Source: Pyrinomonadaceae bacterium (GTDB lineage Bacteria > Acidobacteriota > Blastocatellia > Pyrinomonadales > Pyrinomonadaceae). From it: 64,000 nucleotides of DNA. Position numbers and translations under genes: made by a program. The first letter of the stretch is position 1. Each line of letters opens with the position of its first letter. This document shows, one piece after another, positions 17,701 through 24,800 of this stretch. The notes under the pieces are model-generated. The model saw only the letters and a program-made list of their open reading frames with translations, was not told where the DNA came from and made no database searches. The stretch lies in the NCBI GenBank assembly GCA_014380365.1, contig JACMJZ010000013.1, positions 62,001 to 126,000 of the forward strand. Direction: 5' to 3'.

Positions 17701-18820
17701 TGTAACTGCCCAGCGTCAACGCACCACTGTTGATGGTTACGTTTTGCGCCACGTTTATCGCGACTCGCCCCGTGGATTGCAGTCTAGCGCTGCCGTCCAG
17801 GTTGAAGGTGTTGGCAAAGTTGTAGACGCCGGCCGAGAGATTCACCTGGCTGTTGCCGTTTACGGTGAGCGTGCCGTAGTTTCCGGGCGGCATGTTCAGC
17901 GTCAACCCCGAACCCGTGACGCTCACGTCGCGCACGGTTTGCCAGTTTCCAATTGCCGCAATGTCTGACGCATAGCGCACGGTTACGTTGCGCGTACCGG
18001 TGGAAGCGGGAACAGAGTTTGGATAGTCTGCAGGTAGTTGGACGGCATCGGCCTTCGTGTGAATGCGCCCGGGCAGATTGACGTTGCTGTTGAGGGTGAC
18101 GGTGTAGCCCGTGGGTGTGGCCGCGCCGCCATCATTAACCAGACCGCCGTGTTGCGCTCCGCTATTCAACTGAACGACCGGCGTACCCGGCAGGTACAAA
18201 TCCGCAAGAAGCTGCGCGCTGGTAGGGATCGCGAACGACTCACCCAGGAGCACACGCACGGAGCCTTCAATGCGCCCGCTGGTCAGTGTCGGTTTGTGAC
18301 GCGTCACGACGGCATCCGTGATCGCCGCGACGGGCGAAGGGATGGGAACGGCGAGCGGATTCGACGGGTTTGCTGCGTTGGCAGTCTCAGTAAGTACAGG
18401 AGTAGTTTCTGTTTTCGCCGTGGGATTGGTTGAAGTCAGCGGCATTGCGCTGATTAGACTCGGCTGCGTGGCGAGCGCCGCGTTCGGCTGAACAACGAGA
18501 CAGTAGCAAAGCACCAGGACTACCGCGTGGGTAAGATTGAAAGTCTTTGAGTGGCGAAGTGCTTGCGCGGCTCGCGAAATCCGCGCTGGCCAGTTTGCTG
18601 CCAGGAGAGTCAATTGCTTGAATGTCAGTTGTGTGCCGGCAAGGACGCAGCGGGCAAAAAGGTTTACAGCTCTGGCTGCATCGCGTGCGGCGCGGGTCGA
18701 ATGGGCAATGAGAATCGAGGCTGGTTGAAGGTAACGCATGCTGTGTGTCTCGGTCGTTTGTAAGTGAGTTTCGAGGTCGGAGTTCGGCGCCATTGATTGC
18801 TGCTCTGTGGGTCGTCTCAT
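2423..18820 (-). CDS. Giant RHS/YD-repeat polymorphic toxin with C-terminal nuclease
   Basis: The product has 5465 residues. Residues 1-95 are a long polar N-extension before a hydrophobic signal-like segment ('AVVLVLCYCLVVQ'). Then come a beta-rich block with 'NGNSQVNLSAGVY' repeats (about 180-430), Ig-like domains and three PKD-type domains (about 545-930), more Ig-like domains, a carboxypeptidase-regulatory module (about 1400), Big_5-type 'VTPGDGAQQVGT' modules, an LVIVD-like propeller (about 2700), a DUF6531-type RHS entry (about 3340), YD repeats to about 5040, and the RHS core end 'RYAYVHNNPLRFSDPTGH'. The 375-residue tail has a Gly/Ala-rich hydrophobic pretoxin segment and ends in an HRGHLI...NVRANIIS nuclease module. 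ATG 18820 has GGGAGG six nt upstream and overlaps the previous stop as ATGA, so the two giant genes are coupled. The YD shell should encapsulate the tail. Confidence 0.95.
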   Translation of the reverse strand: MRRPTEQQSMAPNSDLETHLQTTETHSMRYLQPASILIAHSTRAARDAARAVNLFARCVLAGTQLTFKQLTLLAANWPARISRAAQALRHSKTFNLTHAVVLVLCYCLVVQPNAALATQPSLISAMPLTSTNPTAKTETTPVLTETANAANPSNPLAVPIPSPVAAITDAVVTRHKPTLTSGRIEGSVRVLLGESFAIPTSAQLLADLYLPGTPVVQLNSGAQHGGLVNDGGAATPTGYTVTLNSNVNLPGRIHTKADAVQLPADYPNSVPASTGTRNVTVRYASDIAAIGNWQTVRDVSVTGSGLTLNMPPGNYGTLTVNGNSQVNLSAGVYNFANTFNLDGSARLQSTGRVAINVAQNVTINSGALTLGSYTAPADVRLNVLGALLKINGSSQVNGLVRAYNAAVTLNNTAQLRGQVIADSFTLNGGKVIGAVWPVPSGSSMMIFGPRRFDRTTGPPNQYVEQFSLPSGVTSPYTLHIQNGEPNGSNRVSSATVKLNGIDILTPSDLNQNVAGLDRIVTLAANNQLDVRLASSPGSYLIINIIGAMPVSDTTPPTVAITAPANSTVTAESEISVSGTASDTGTGATGVAHVYVNDVEAAYNSSNGTWSIAAVPLTPGANPITARAVDNAGNPATTSITVTRETPENHAPDVNAGTDQSFTLPQTATLQGTATDDGLPQGSSLTTTWAMVSGPGEVTFANAQSLSTTASFSTAGTYVLSLSASDSALTKSDEITITVQPQNQPPTVSGGSDQTIALPRTAGLNGTVTDDGLPTGGTLSLMWSQVSGPGSVTFEAPTLAETTAAFSVAGEYVLKLSASDSDLSSHSEIKIIVQPENVAPTITAGSDQTITLPNGVQLNGSVSDDGWPAGSSLTCQWGVGSGPGPVTIDNPNVTVTMASFSFPGVYVFRLTCSDSELSSSDELTINVAPPPDTTAPSLNITSHTDNSTTPAETITVSGTVSDPGEYPSGVAQVTVNNVAASLDAQAGTWTLAGVALTVGPNTIIVRAVDNAGKDVTLTITINRAPPPDLQAPTLAITSPENNFISPDATITVTGTAVDEGPYATGVRRVTVNGQQATYDPATHVWTATGVALNEGPNTIQVLADDNATPTNTRDASISVTRHTPDTNAPTVTITSPMSTFETYDGTLSVAGTAVDDGLNATGVDRVTVNGVDANYNAATSQWSVAALALTYGDNHIVVIATDKAPTPNQGSANVHVTRIRIPPPTLTISNPQNGAVLAATSITVAGSVESLGTTPTVTVNGENAVVSGGQFARTVSLVEGANTITVVATDSIAQQSQASLSVIRDLSAPTVSFANVPASVQPGGTYQILVDATDNVGVADVEFRLNGQYVATVATAPYQFTLAVPSVYAAGANLVLSAVARDLTNTTAVATAQTRTGGPGGISGYVFDDTTGYVLQGVNVLLNSDGSVITDELGVFNLISSSPSGVVRLTKDGHTLVERSYSVSIGEGTALFDARLTPLDSQTNLIGVSGATANGDGGRLQVTFPAGTFDEPTDMRVTNVSPQGLANLLPYGWSPVPSAVVDLRPAPNSAAAPQAFPAPAHLTISQVSGLTSATPLTLVGYDETSHRWMVVSAGLYATATSGGGALSADLPRTGQYAFLVADTGPTAPPPPIVGQPLTAAQPADSAALDSAQASAVATPRTAVFSAAARSAISFFATAPTQLPSGVTIDATFGETYNLLGGRDSVLVDRPAQDFVLYAYPAATSDQPNRLGAFFVAKPTRTDFTLTELFNANVHVEIRSGRQTKLGALIDVNGGGVRASDGSQLTIPANAMSGSQSVFFNDLPPQLANVSLPDGYEIVGAFDVELGSAALNASATISVPAVGGDLSRIVVARLLTVGGQRSPKVVARAVVDSSGKLNSTIATPSVPAGVVLSGIRTSGRYLFIRVPQPFGYVKGSVIDASTSNPLGMVKVSGNQTPFIDVTSADGQFVVIGSAGVDAAGTNQVGAAALTTDATGKATASLNAQDAVANVNISVSAVPLQVDSITPAANAQNMIATTPVTVTFNKPVAATSVTGSSFTLSTASGNPVLGSITVLAGNRVVVFTPAATLAASTTFKVSLNQSVRDIYGHPLAAAFNSTFATAATVTVGNRLRPEQIVIGYPDANGMSSISLPAQSVPEGSTLLVVNTTSGSTLSTVAGTAALLLQIQARVGDEITLTISQPDGTQYRVTQAAYRRADGFISVGSNGGTITSDDGKILLSVPAGAISGQADIKLTSRAESDISIPRQGEMDPANVPFGAGVRINVAGNFTNDQELHLEVAAPPAATEGQRVFFMRPAKFTDAGGERDVWEVITSGKVEGGKFKTMSPPYSGVTIVSNLPAADYDVFMPRTFRAVTGKVTELVPNRAPRPLARVEVTIGPAQVIAYTAANGRFGTLDLSASAGNAALVTAKDSLGRTETATATPYISTDPSETGLNGLQTLYASIQFPSSAGLPETLPALLRLEGRMLDLTEGQPDTLQTVGRVVLGSHIEIKTIATPDVQQITGQLLIGGNTVQQLVWNRQSAAPGTGVLTTDFTVSTEGSYSVVVTTHTQSNVLTTRATSTFGFVALLNPNTRPSLEGPPRVVSVTPGDGAQQVGTAMRIHLEFSEPVKNLVPGQSVYLTDLATQQVISGEITSGGLPITATSPNISSIDFQPATGLEANKLYAVEVSTAVKDTDNHALDQDYTAPGDTDAQPFRSTFTTFRPMVLTDNPAAQPLSYRLATAGDLAITVVPTVTGSSLNVFDISDPQKPTVVGNKFVPFFATAYDIAEADQESDIITVETPVRRSYEVIAVALSYSVQDSERPVNLWIYSLDDPASPELIGVSSLKIPRSAPSYPMYVKIHHKRAYVGNSGKDSLEVVDLEEAVHTLAESSDPKTSWFPAVFNGFNAGYNQDAKKQRATYQRNLSETAPVYSLSVMDQAVPMPPNGPVQSPVVYVASNRLQLLSFDTNSSWDGRTTIVDSNPQDGIDDRLIGTKDLAPAGFAVDVRTAPGMTLNGQSTDIALLLGGDRLWLFNATNPRDPQQYQSRSFAELGLGTGSARRMDVEDTLVYVMFADKVAVIDFSDPAHLFVSAVITDLGTDLRWISVQDGFVYTLDLATGATGAVTSRLRSSIGAAAAVVYVHGQEPDGSACMNPVLISRAEDRMLQPAETVFKVYGHDAPQSAMVTIRKETRTGDQVFTTVLAEIPAVLETGGSQGVVVGRAAWTSGLPIDRAAIYTAELVIDANQPTEFRARRVPIVFSHLIDQYEEIFGVSVHRDGGKFAYILGGNANISLTVNGSPVNLADGPARSFGVHVESLKVSDLGNLSAGRHQFRLTASLRGNASVTEVAEGIVVVERDSPDKRQPGSIVVGGVEVESGNLALTHTDIPEIKNRGLSLSFTRFYNSQVSNTYNSLGYGWAHNYQMLLKHKPDITNPSDSIYVIEGGEGSGQNFKASKLPNAAAEAPYHGTLRKNSDNSFDFFTKANVKYHFNQALEVGSEELFNSGYMGNLSFIEEPNGNKLTLSYDTQGRLASVSDSSNRKLIFTYEQGETPFVGTLDTGTTSNTGVNCTNKRFLRSLRRRFALAQLGVAWRILKIIGPGGLTIDYQYDAKGNLARAERSGADEISQATGASLWSYAYDPSGGTNASTEHLLKSVQAPNHTATQSHITGYEYELTLGGWAVKASHLPENVNNSYSYSFSFSRISSADVTDGRGKLTRYQFSTTNDGDPSAPHKTVNVQAPRGAQSTIVFDGYGNKLTETDSEGLTTTSRFDERGNAIERTMSGPGASQTTRALFDQTFSKPVSVTDANNQTTFYHLDGRGNVTGITLPTGRVMTLDYAANGDLTGFLDQYGFASTLSYDGFGNATLISRQTSGAKKADTSYTYDLRSRPTGASGTLTATMTNEYDALDHVVRQTTVDPSAFRDTLVTTVSYLTEGQVRHSVQAGGTQHIDTTNAYDGLNRLVQTKEIIGGAGTFIRPFRYDENSNLLEETDRRGVVTKSSYDDLNFLATVIVEGAHGASRQTLQQDLDKVGNPTRQVNLYGQVTTLEYDGLHRLTKRNVPGAYNEAFSYDGNGNVLSQQDRKGRMTRMSYDPMNRLREIHDPQGRIVTISYDDATRTTTRASSPQGLTEILQEDALARPLKREVSFDGNRYVTTYSYDGRTMRVIDPRAAETVSELSSYGDVGHLSVVGAVPAYALDKRYAALGGLKTATDALSRTTDYTLDSLNRATQVAYPGGFSESVSYDGGGLVQSHTDKRGSVSTKTYDNLGRELLIRVADAEQTVDVMTATYDDVQSKETKRDANGREIVLSYDGLHRLVSVRNADGKTMNYVYDGVNRTSESDFMGRTTTFQHDNADRVVAIHDRKGQVTLLQHNDNGGYTRTVTDRRGQRKISQYDALGRLLSEVDGGQPLATYEYDGNNNRIAMIDGRNHRTAYTYDKLNRPTSIDHASVQTETFVYDAVGNVLRQNDGRGPDAVMEYDALNHLKKRTDGAGNTTFFVYDGEGLLTERTDPKGAAYKTSYTYNGLGSLKSVRDASGGAWSFAYDPAQNLKSVKDALDRTVSYEYDVLDRLVTVTQPQTLVTTYGYDANSNRTSVTDAKGQTSAITYDALDRPVNLAYGNTNGPGPRSYAYDYDPEGNLTSVNESAILNGATPISRSYARTYDERSRVKTTTNPFGHRVSFDYDAANNLTLLTDSANKPTAYAYDARNRLQTATLPGGGGTATYTWHVDGLLQRVAYGNGQQRDYQYDNADRATRITNMVSGSESSAFDYEYDANSNRKSETRKLNGAITRAVTYDYDLLDRLTRADYQSLGQRPANPAPGASVSYSEGTRLTGFDYDRVGNRTTATARDRTTTITLSTNAEGETTESRQNADGQLFTSTAQFDDLNRLTQLTEGSVETLYGYDRNGNLTEKKQNNLVTASYEYDARDQLRRVLNGSQQELAAYDYDHTRRRLQRSVNGSNTLRYVYAGDDVVNEYAVNGNVDRLINRYDLGAGEVVRGEFENEGSRFYFSDALGSTTALSQLTQGTASVSARYEYDAWGQIMGGSGASFNQIGYTGQRLDGETGLMPLGNGERYYSPSSGSFIQQDSFTGMAMMAQSMNRYAYVHNNPLRFSDPTGHLSEENRGTIAQSAREYGINKNGETSTLGIIKNTLARSGYDAWNFISFGALERQEETVAQLDNGEITVEQFEQKTTANVLISFAQLELAILTGGAGAGLAGAGLTTRVLAGAGLATGEKFLNESLEMAGGFRESYSSPGSYALTGGMGATFGAAMPGRAQSRVHAEGRASVVSDLRALKTEVTDLSRKAGNALDDYAAKSSGTALRQIQSGRRSELGALGERPATTKNATEYIGSERQLTEPSVSYQIDENGLTIQAEGRITGPHQGRGKGYRPEPLGGRSMGEHRGHLIPEGGVADPSLVNVRANIISEAPGSNLGPKKAFDHLVSRTAAENPGSTVRSVHQPLRRANEARPFAVTHWIKQDGKFVHGVTIFNR

Positions 18821-21800
18821 CTTTGACCTCCCACTGGCTTCGCATCCTGGCTAGACCTGGACGTTCCGAACGCCCCGGCCGGCACTTTGATCGGGCGCGA
18901 CGGCATCGGAAGATTAGGCGGACGACGACGGTCAGCCGCTGGCGCTTGTCCGCCAATCGGTTCTCGAGCACTCGAAACTCGGCTGCCCTGGTTAACGCTC
19001 GGACTGCCAAAGCGACTTCCCGTCGCACGCTCCGCGACAGTGAACTCCACGCTGAGTGTCCTTCCGAGAGCATCGCTGACGGTGAGCAACATTGGCCCCG
19101 CAGGGACAGCGTCGGACACGGCGAGTGTGAGCCTGAGGCTCGTGGGGGTGGATGAAATGACCGCGAGGGTCACGCCGGGTTGACTGGCCGTTACCGTAAC
19201 GCCCGCCAACCCGTATCCTGATAGCGTGACCTCGACCGGGCCGGCGCCCTTCCTGACCACGGCCGAACGACTAAAGGTGAACTGCGGCTCCTCGTGGCCG
19301 AAGAAATCGGCGGCAATCTTCTCCGGTTTGTGGGCCGAAGAGGAGATGCGCAGTTCATCCAGGACACCCGGGAACTCCGCAGGTCCGGTAGCGACCGGCC
19401 CGTCGGCGTCGAAACAGCCGAATTGCAGCGGCTGGCCGAGATTGCGCATCGCGGCGAAGCCCGCTGGCGCTGGTGCGGCAATTTGTAACTGGCCATCGAT
19501 GTAGAGCGCGAGCAATCCCGACTCGCGGTCTACGACTAAAGCCACGGCGTGCCACTCACCGTCTGTCAGACTGCCGCTGCCGGGTAACGTCTCGGCCTGC
19601 CACACGAGTCCGTTAGTGTCATAAACTTCAGCACGCAATGCTCCAGACGTGAGAGCCTTGAGCGTGAAGTCTGTGTTTTGGCCGCTATTGGTTTCCTTGC
19701 CAACCAGCACGTAGTCGCGCTCAAGCGACTGCGACTTCAGCCAGCCCTCAACCGTAAAGCTCGACGCGCCCAGAGACAACGAGTCGCTGCCAGCATCCGC
19801 GGTGGCGCGTGTCAGAGTGCGACCGCCGCCGAATCTGCCTTCGGCAACCCGCGAGGCCGTAGCGCTGGTCAGGTTGATCGAGTGTTCGGCGGCGTCGAGC
19901 AGATGGGCCACGCCCTCGTCGCGCTCGTCGAGATGCCACAGTCCGACCGTATCCGACTCAAGTGCAAACTCGCTCGGTTCAACGATACGAACATCAACTG
20001 AAACATCCGCATATCCAGGCTTCGACAGCACCAACTGCGCCATGCCCAAAGGCGTGGCCGGCGCCACCGCAAGGGCGAGATGCGCCCGCGCGTCAGCACT
20101 ATCCTCCACGCTGGCGGTAACCGAGCTGAGTGGTTGCCCGTCGCGCATGACACGGCCGGCAATGGCACTAAGGCCCGCGCCATCTACAGTTAACTTCGTA
20201 ACCCGCGGGGTGTCTGCGCTGCGGTCGCGCGTGATGAGCGCGGGCGTGACTGAGGTGACCCGGATTTGAGGCTTCGGCGCCTCAGCCACGCTGATGGACT
20301 TCAGCATTTCCGGTTGCGCCACCATCGATCCCGCCGTGCTGGTGCCGTACCACACGTCATACATTTGCGCTGCCGTACGCGCGTAGTTAAGGACGCGAAC
20401 CTCGTCAAGCGTGCCGGTGAATTCAAGAGAACCACCGTTCCAGCCGTCATAGTATGCGTAGGTCCCTGCTCGGAGAGCGGTGCCCACGTACTGCATCGCT
20501 CCGAAGTTGGCCGGCATTGCCGAGCTGGCACGCTCCACGCCGTCAACGTAGATAATGAGGCGACCCGCAGAGCGATCAACCACCATCGCCAGGTGATGCC
20601 ACTGGTTGTCGTCGAGAGTGACCTGCCAGCGTCCGGTCGCAGGATCAAAAGTGCGCCCTACCATCTCCGCTTTCCACTGCACCTTGTTCGTGTCCACCAC
20701 GTAGGCGCGCACTCCGCCGTTATACAACAGCCGGAGCGAGAAGTCTGTGTAGTAGTAGTGGCCGGCCTCCTGCTCCCTGCCGACCAGCGTGTAAGAATTG
20801 GGTATGGAACTGGCCTTGAGCCAGGCTTCAGCCGTGAAGCTGTTGCTGCCGAAATTCAGCGCGCCATTGTCGACATCACCGAGGATACCGGCGCGCACGC
20901 GACCGTTACCGAAATGACCGGCCTGCGATGTTGAATTGGTGCTGGCGGTGCCGCCGATGACTGCCGGCACAGCGTCGCCTGAGCCGTTGACGCGCACGTT
21001 TCCGTTTCCGGATTCGTCGAGATGCAACAAGACTACCGCATCCGTACCGCTCGCCGGCGGGTTGGTAAATGGTTGATGGTCAATGATGGTTAACTCGGCC
21101 GGGAACGACTGTCCGCTCGTGTTGGTAACGTTGAAGTGCAACGGTCCGACGGGAACGGTACTCGGAACGTTGACAATACAGTTGAGGAGCGTAGCCGTGG
21201 AAGATGTGATAGCCACGGAAACATCAGGCTGATCGGTGGTAACCGTTGCCCCGGCCAAACCGTAGCCCGAGATCGTGACGTTGACTGGTGCTGTTGCTTT
21301 CTGAATGTACCAGGGCTTTATGCCGTTGACACGATTAATGTCGGTGCCCTGCATGGAAGCCACAATCTTCTCTTGCGTGTGTGCTTTGGTAGAGAGACGA
21401 ACCTCATCGAGCGTGCCGGTAAATTCAAGGGAGCCACCGGACCAACCGTCATAATATGCATAGTTGCCTGCCCTGAACGGGCCGCCCGCATTCTGAGTCG
21501 GTCCGAAGTTGGCCGGCATGTTTGAGCTGGCACGCTCCACGCCGTCGATGTAGATAATCAGCTTGCTAGTCGCCCGGTCGCAGACCATAGCCACGTGATG
21601 CCACTGGTTATCATCCAGCATGAGCTGCCAGCGTCCTGTGGTCGCGTCGTAGGTGCGGCCTACCGTCTCGGCCTTCCACTGCGTCTTGTTAGTGTCCACG
21701 ACGTAGGCGCGTAGCGCGCCAGAAGGCAGGAGCCGGAGCGAAAAGTCGGTGTAGTAGTAGTGGCCGGCGTCCACTTCCTTGCCTGCCAGCGTGTAAGCAT

Positions 21801-24800
21801 TCGTCAGCGGATTGGTCTTCATCCAGGCCTCAACTGTGAAGCTGGAATTACCGATTCCAAGTGCGCCGTAATCCGGGACTGAGTAGATCCCTGCTCTCGT
21901 GCGGCCGTTACCGAAGTGGCCGGGCTGGGTAGTGGAATTGCTGCTGGCCGTGCCGTTCAGCGCCAGCGGAGTATCGTCGAGCACTGTAACCTGCCCGTTG
22001 GCAGTTTCGTTTAAATGCCAGAGCAGCTTGGTGTCCGAATCGTTCGCATACTCGGCTTGCTGGTTAATTTGTATGGCAACGGCCGCATCGGGCAGTCCCG
22101 GCTTGGAGAGAACGAGTTGAGCCGGACCAAGCGGAGCCGTGGAGGCCACCGACACGTTGATTTGAATCTGGCGGAAGGAACTTGAGACGACGGTCGCGCT
22201 CGCGTCTATCGCCTGGCCGTCTTTCATTACCCGCGCGGTGGCGCCGTCGAGACCCCAGCCCGTCAAGTTGATTGTCGTGTTAGAGGGCGCTCCGATACTG
22301 CCACGGAAGGCCTCTTTCGGAGCATACGTGCCGATACGCAATCCGGGGATCGCATCTATGTCGCGAGCGATGCGTTCGGCTGAATGCGGGCTGCCCGAAA
22401 CGCGTATATCGTCGAGAGTGCCGGGGAACGTTAGCGAGCCACCAGCCCAATAGTCATAGTAAGCATATGAGCCCGCTCTAAGCTGATACCCGGCATTCTG
22501 CACTGGTCCAAAGCCCGCCGGAGCCGTCGAGCTGGCACGCTCGACGCCGTCAACGTAGATGATCAACTTGTTAGTCGTGCGGTCACAGACCAACGCCATG
22601 TAGTGCCATTGATTGTCGTCGACCTCATAAGTGAGAGGCGACATCTCCGCTTTCCATTGCGTCTTGTTCGTGTCTACGACGTAAGCGCGTAGCCCGCCTG
22701 ACGGGAGCAAGCGGAGTGAAAAGTCGGTGTAGTAGTAGTGGCCGGCCTCCTGCTCCTTGCCCACCAGCGTGTAAGCATTCGTCACCGGATTGGTTTTCAC
22801 CCAGAACTCTGAGGTGAAGCCGGCAGGGTTAGTGGCCATGTTGAGGGCGCCGTAATCGACAGCGGAGTAGATGCCGGCGTTAGCTCTGCCGAGTCCATAG
22901 TGGCCCGGTTGAGCTGTCGACCCACTGGCCGACGTTCCGTTGATGGTTAACGGCCCGTCGTCGATTATCGTTGTCTGGCCATTGGCCGTCTCGTTCAAAT
23001 GCCATAACACGAGTGTGTCGACATCGCCGACGTGTTCGGCGACTGCGACTATTTGAACGTTGACTGTTACGTCCGAGTGTCCCGGCTTGGAAATAACGAT
23101 CTGCGCCGCGCCCAGCGATGCCGTTGGCAGGACGGAGACGTCGATCTGCGTCTGGCGGAAGGTGCTCGAAGTGATCGAGGCGGTCACGTTAGCGGGTTGA
23201 CCGTTTTGGAAGACCTGGGCGGTCACTCCGTCGAGGTTATACCCGTTGAAGGTCATCGAGGTGACGACCGATTGACCGCTCGCCTGGTCGCGCAGCCATT
23301 GCTTCGGATTGTAAGAAGTGACGGAAAGCGACGTCGTGCCCGTCGCGTCATTGAGAATGTGCTGAGCTGTGTGAGCCGTTGCAGAGATGCGAATCTCATC
23401 CAGCGTGCCGATGAACTCCAGCGGCTGACCACTGACATATCCATCATAGTAGGCGTAATGTCCCGCCCTAAGCGACTGTCCGGAATTCAACTGCGTTCCG
23501 AAATTCGCCGGCGCTGAAGACGACACCCGCTCCAACCCGTCAACATAGAGCCCCAGGCGATTGGCCGTGCGGTCAACCACCATCGCTATGTAGTGCCACT
23601 GCCCATCGTCCACTTTATACGTCGTGGGCTGTAGCTCCACTTTCCAGGGATTGCGGTTGGTATCATGCAGAATGGCCCGCAGCAATCCGGAGGGCATTAG
23701 CCTGACTGCCCATTCGGTGTAGTAGTAGTGGCCGTCTGAGCTGTCTTTACCGACCAGCGTGTACGCGTTGGTCACGGGGTCCGTCTTCATCCAGAACTCA
23801 AGTGTGTAGTTTGAGTTGGTGAAGTCTATAGAATTGTTAGTGTCGGAATCCGAGTAGATCTCGGCCCGCACACGACCGCCGGCGAAACGTCCGGGTTGCG
23901 CCTTGGAATTGCCGGACGCATATCCGCCGAGGGGGACAGGATCCGCATCGTTTATGCGAACATTGCCGTCGCCCGTTTCATCCAAATGCCACAACACGCG
24001 CGTGTCGGCCTCGGGCGAGAACGTGATGGCGCTCAAGTCCACGACTCTCAAAGTTATCGTTGCCGAACCGGCGCTCGAAGAGATTACGAGCGACGAATCG
24101 CCCAGCGCGGCAGAGGCGCCAACCGTCAATTGCACGCGCGCCTGGGTGGCTGCGCTGCCAAGGATCTGCGTTGTAAACTGATCCGGCGTGGAGCTGCTGA
24201 CGGTGGCGCTGATGCCGGCGAGGTTGTAGCCGTTGAGCTGTATGGTAGTGGTCTCGCCTCGCGCCACGGTCAGGAGCGTGTTGTTCGTGATAACTATGCC
24301 GAGCGAGCCTTCGGTACCGAGATACGTTTTCTGAATCGTCCCGGCTGAATGCCCGGTTGAGGAAACGCGAATTTCATCCAGTAGACCGGGGAACTCTGTC
24401 GAACCTCCAACCCAACCGTCATAGTAGGAATAGTGGCCCGCCTTGAAGTTTTGATTGGCGCTCGCCTGCGCGCCAAAGCCATTCGGCATGGCGGAGGATG
24501 CGCGCTCGCTGCCGTCAACATACAACGACAACAAGTTCACGCTGCGGTCAACGACCATCGCCACGTAGTGCCACTGATTGTCGTCTACCCGGTAGACGTT
24601 TGGCTGCAGCTCGGCCTTCCAGGGAGTGCGAGCGTTGTCCTGGGTGATGGCTCGCAACATGCCGGAAGGTAGCAGCCTGACGGCGTACTCGGTGTTGAAG
24701 GGGTGGCCGTCCGCGCTGTCTTTGCCGACCAGCGTGTAGGCGTTGGTCACTGGATCCGTCTTCATCCAGAATTCGAGCGTATAGCTTGAACTGCCGAAGT

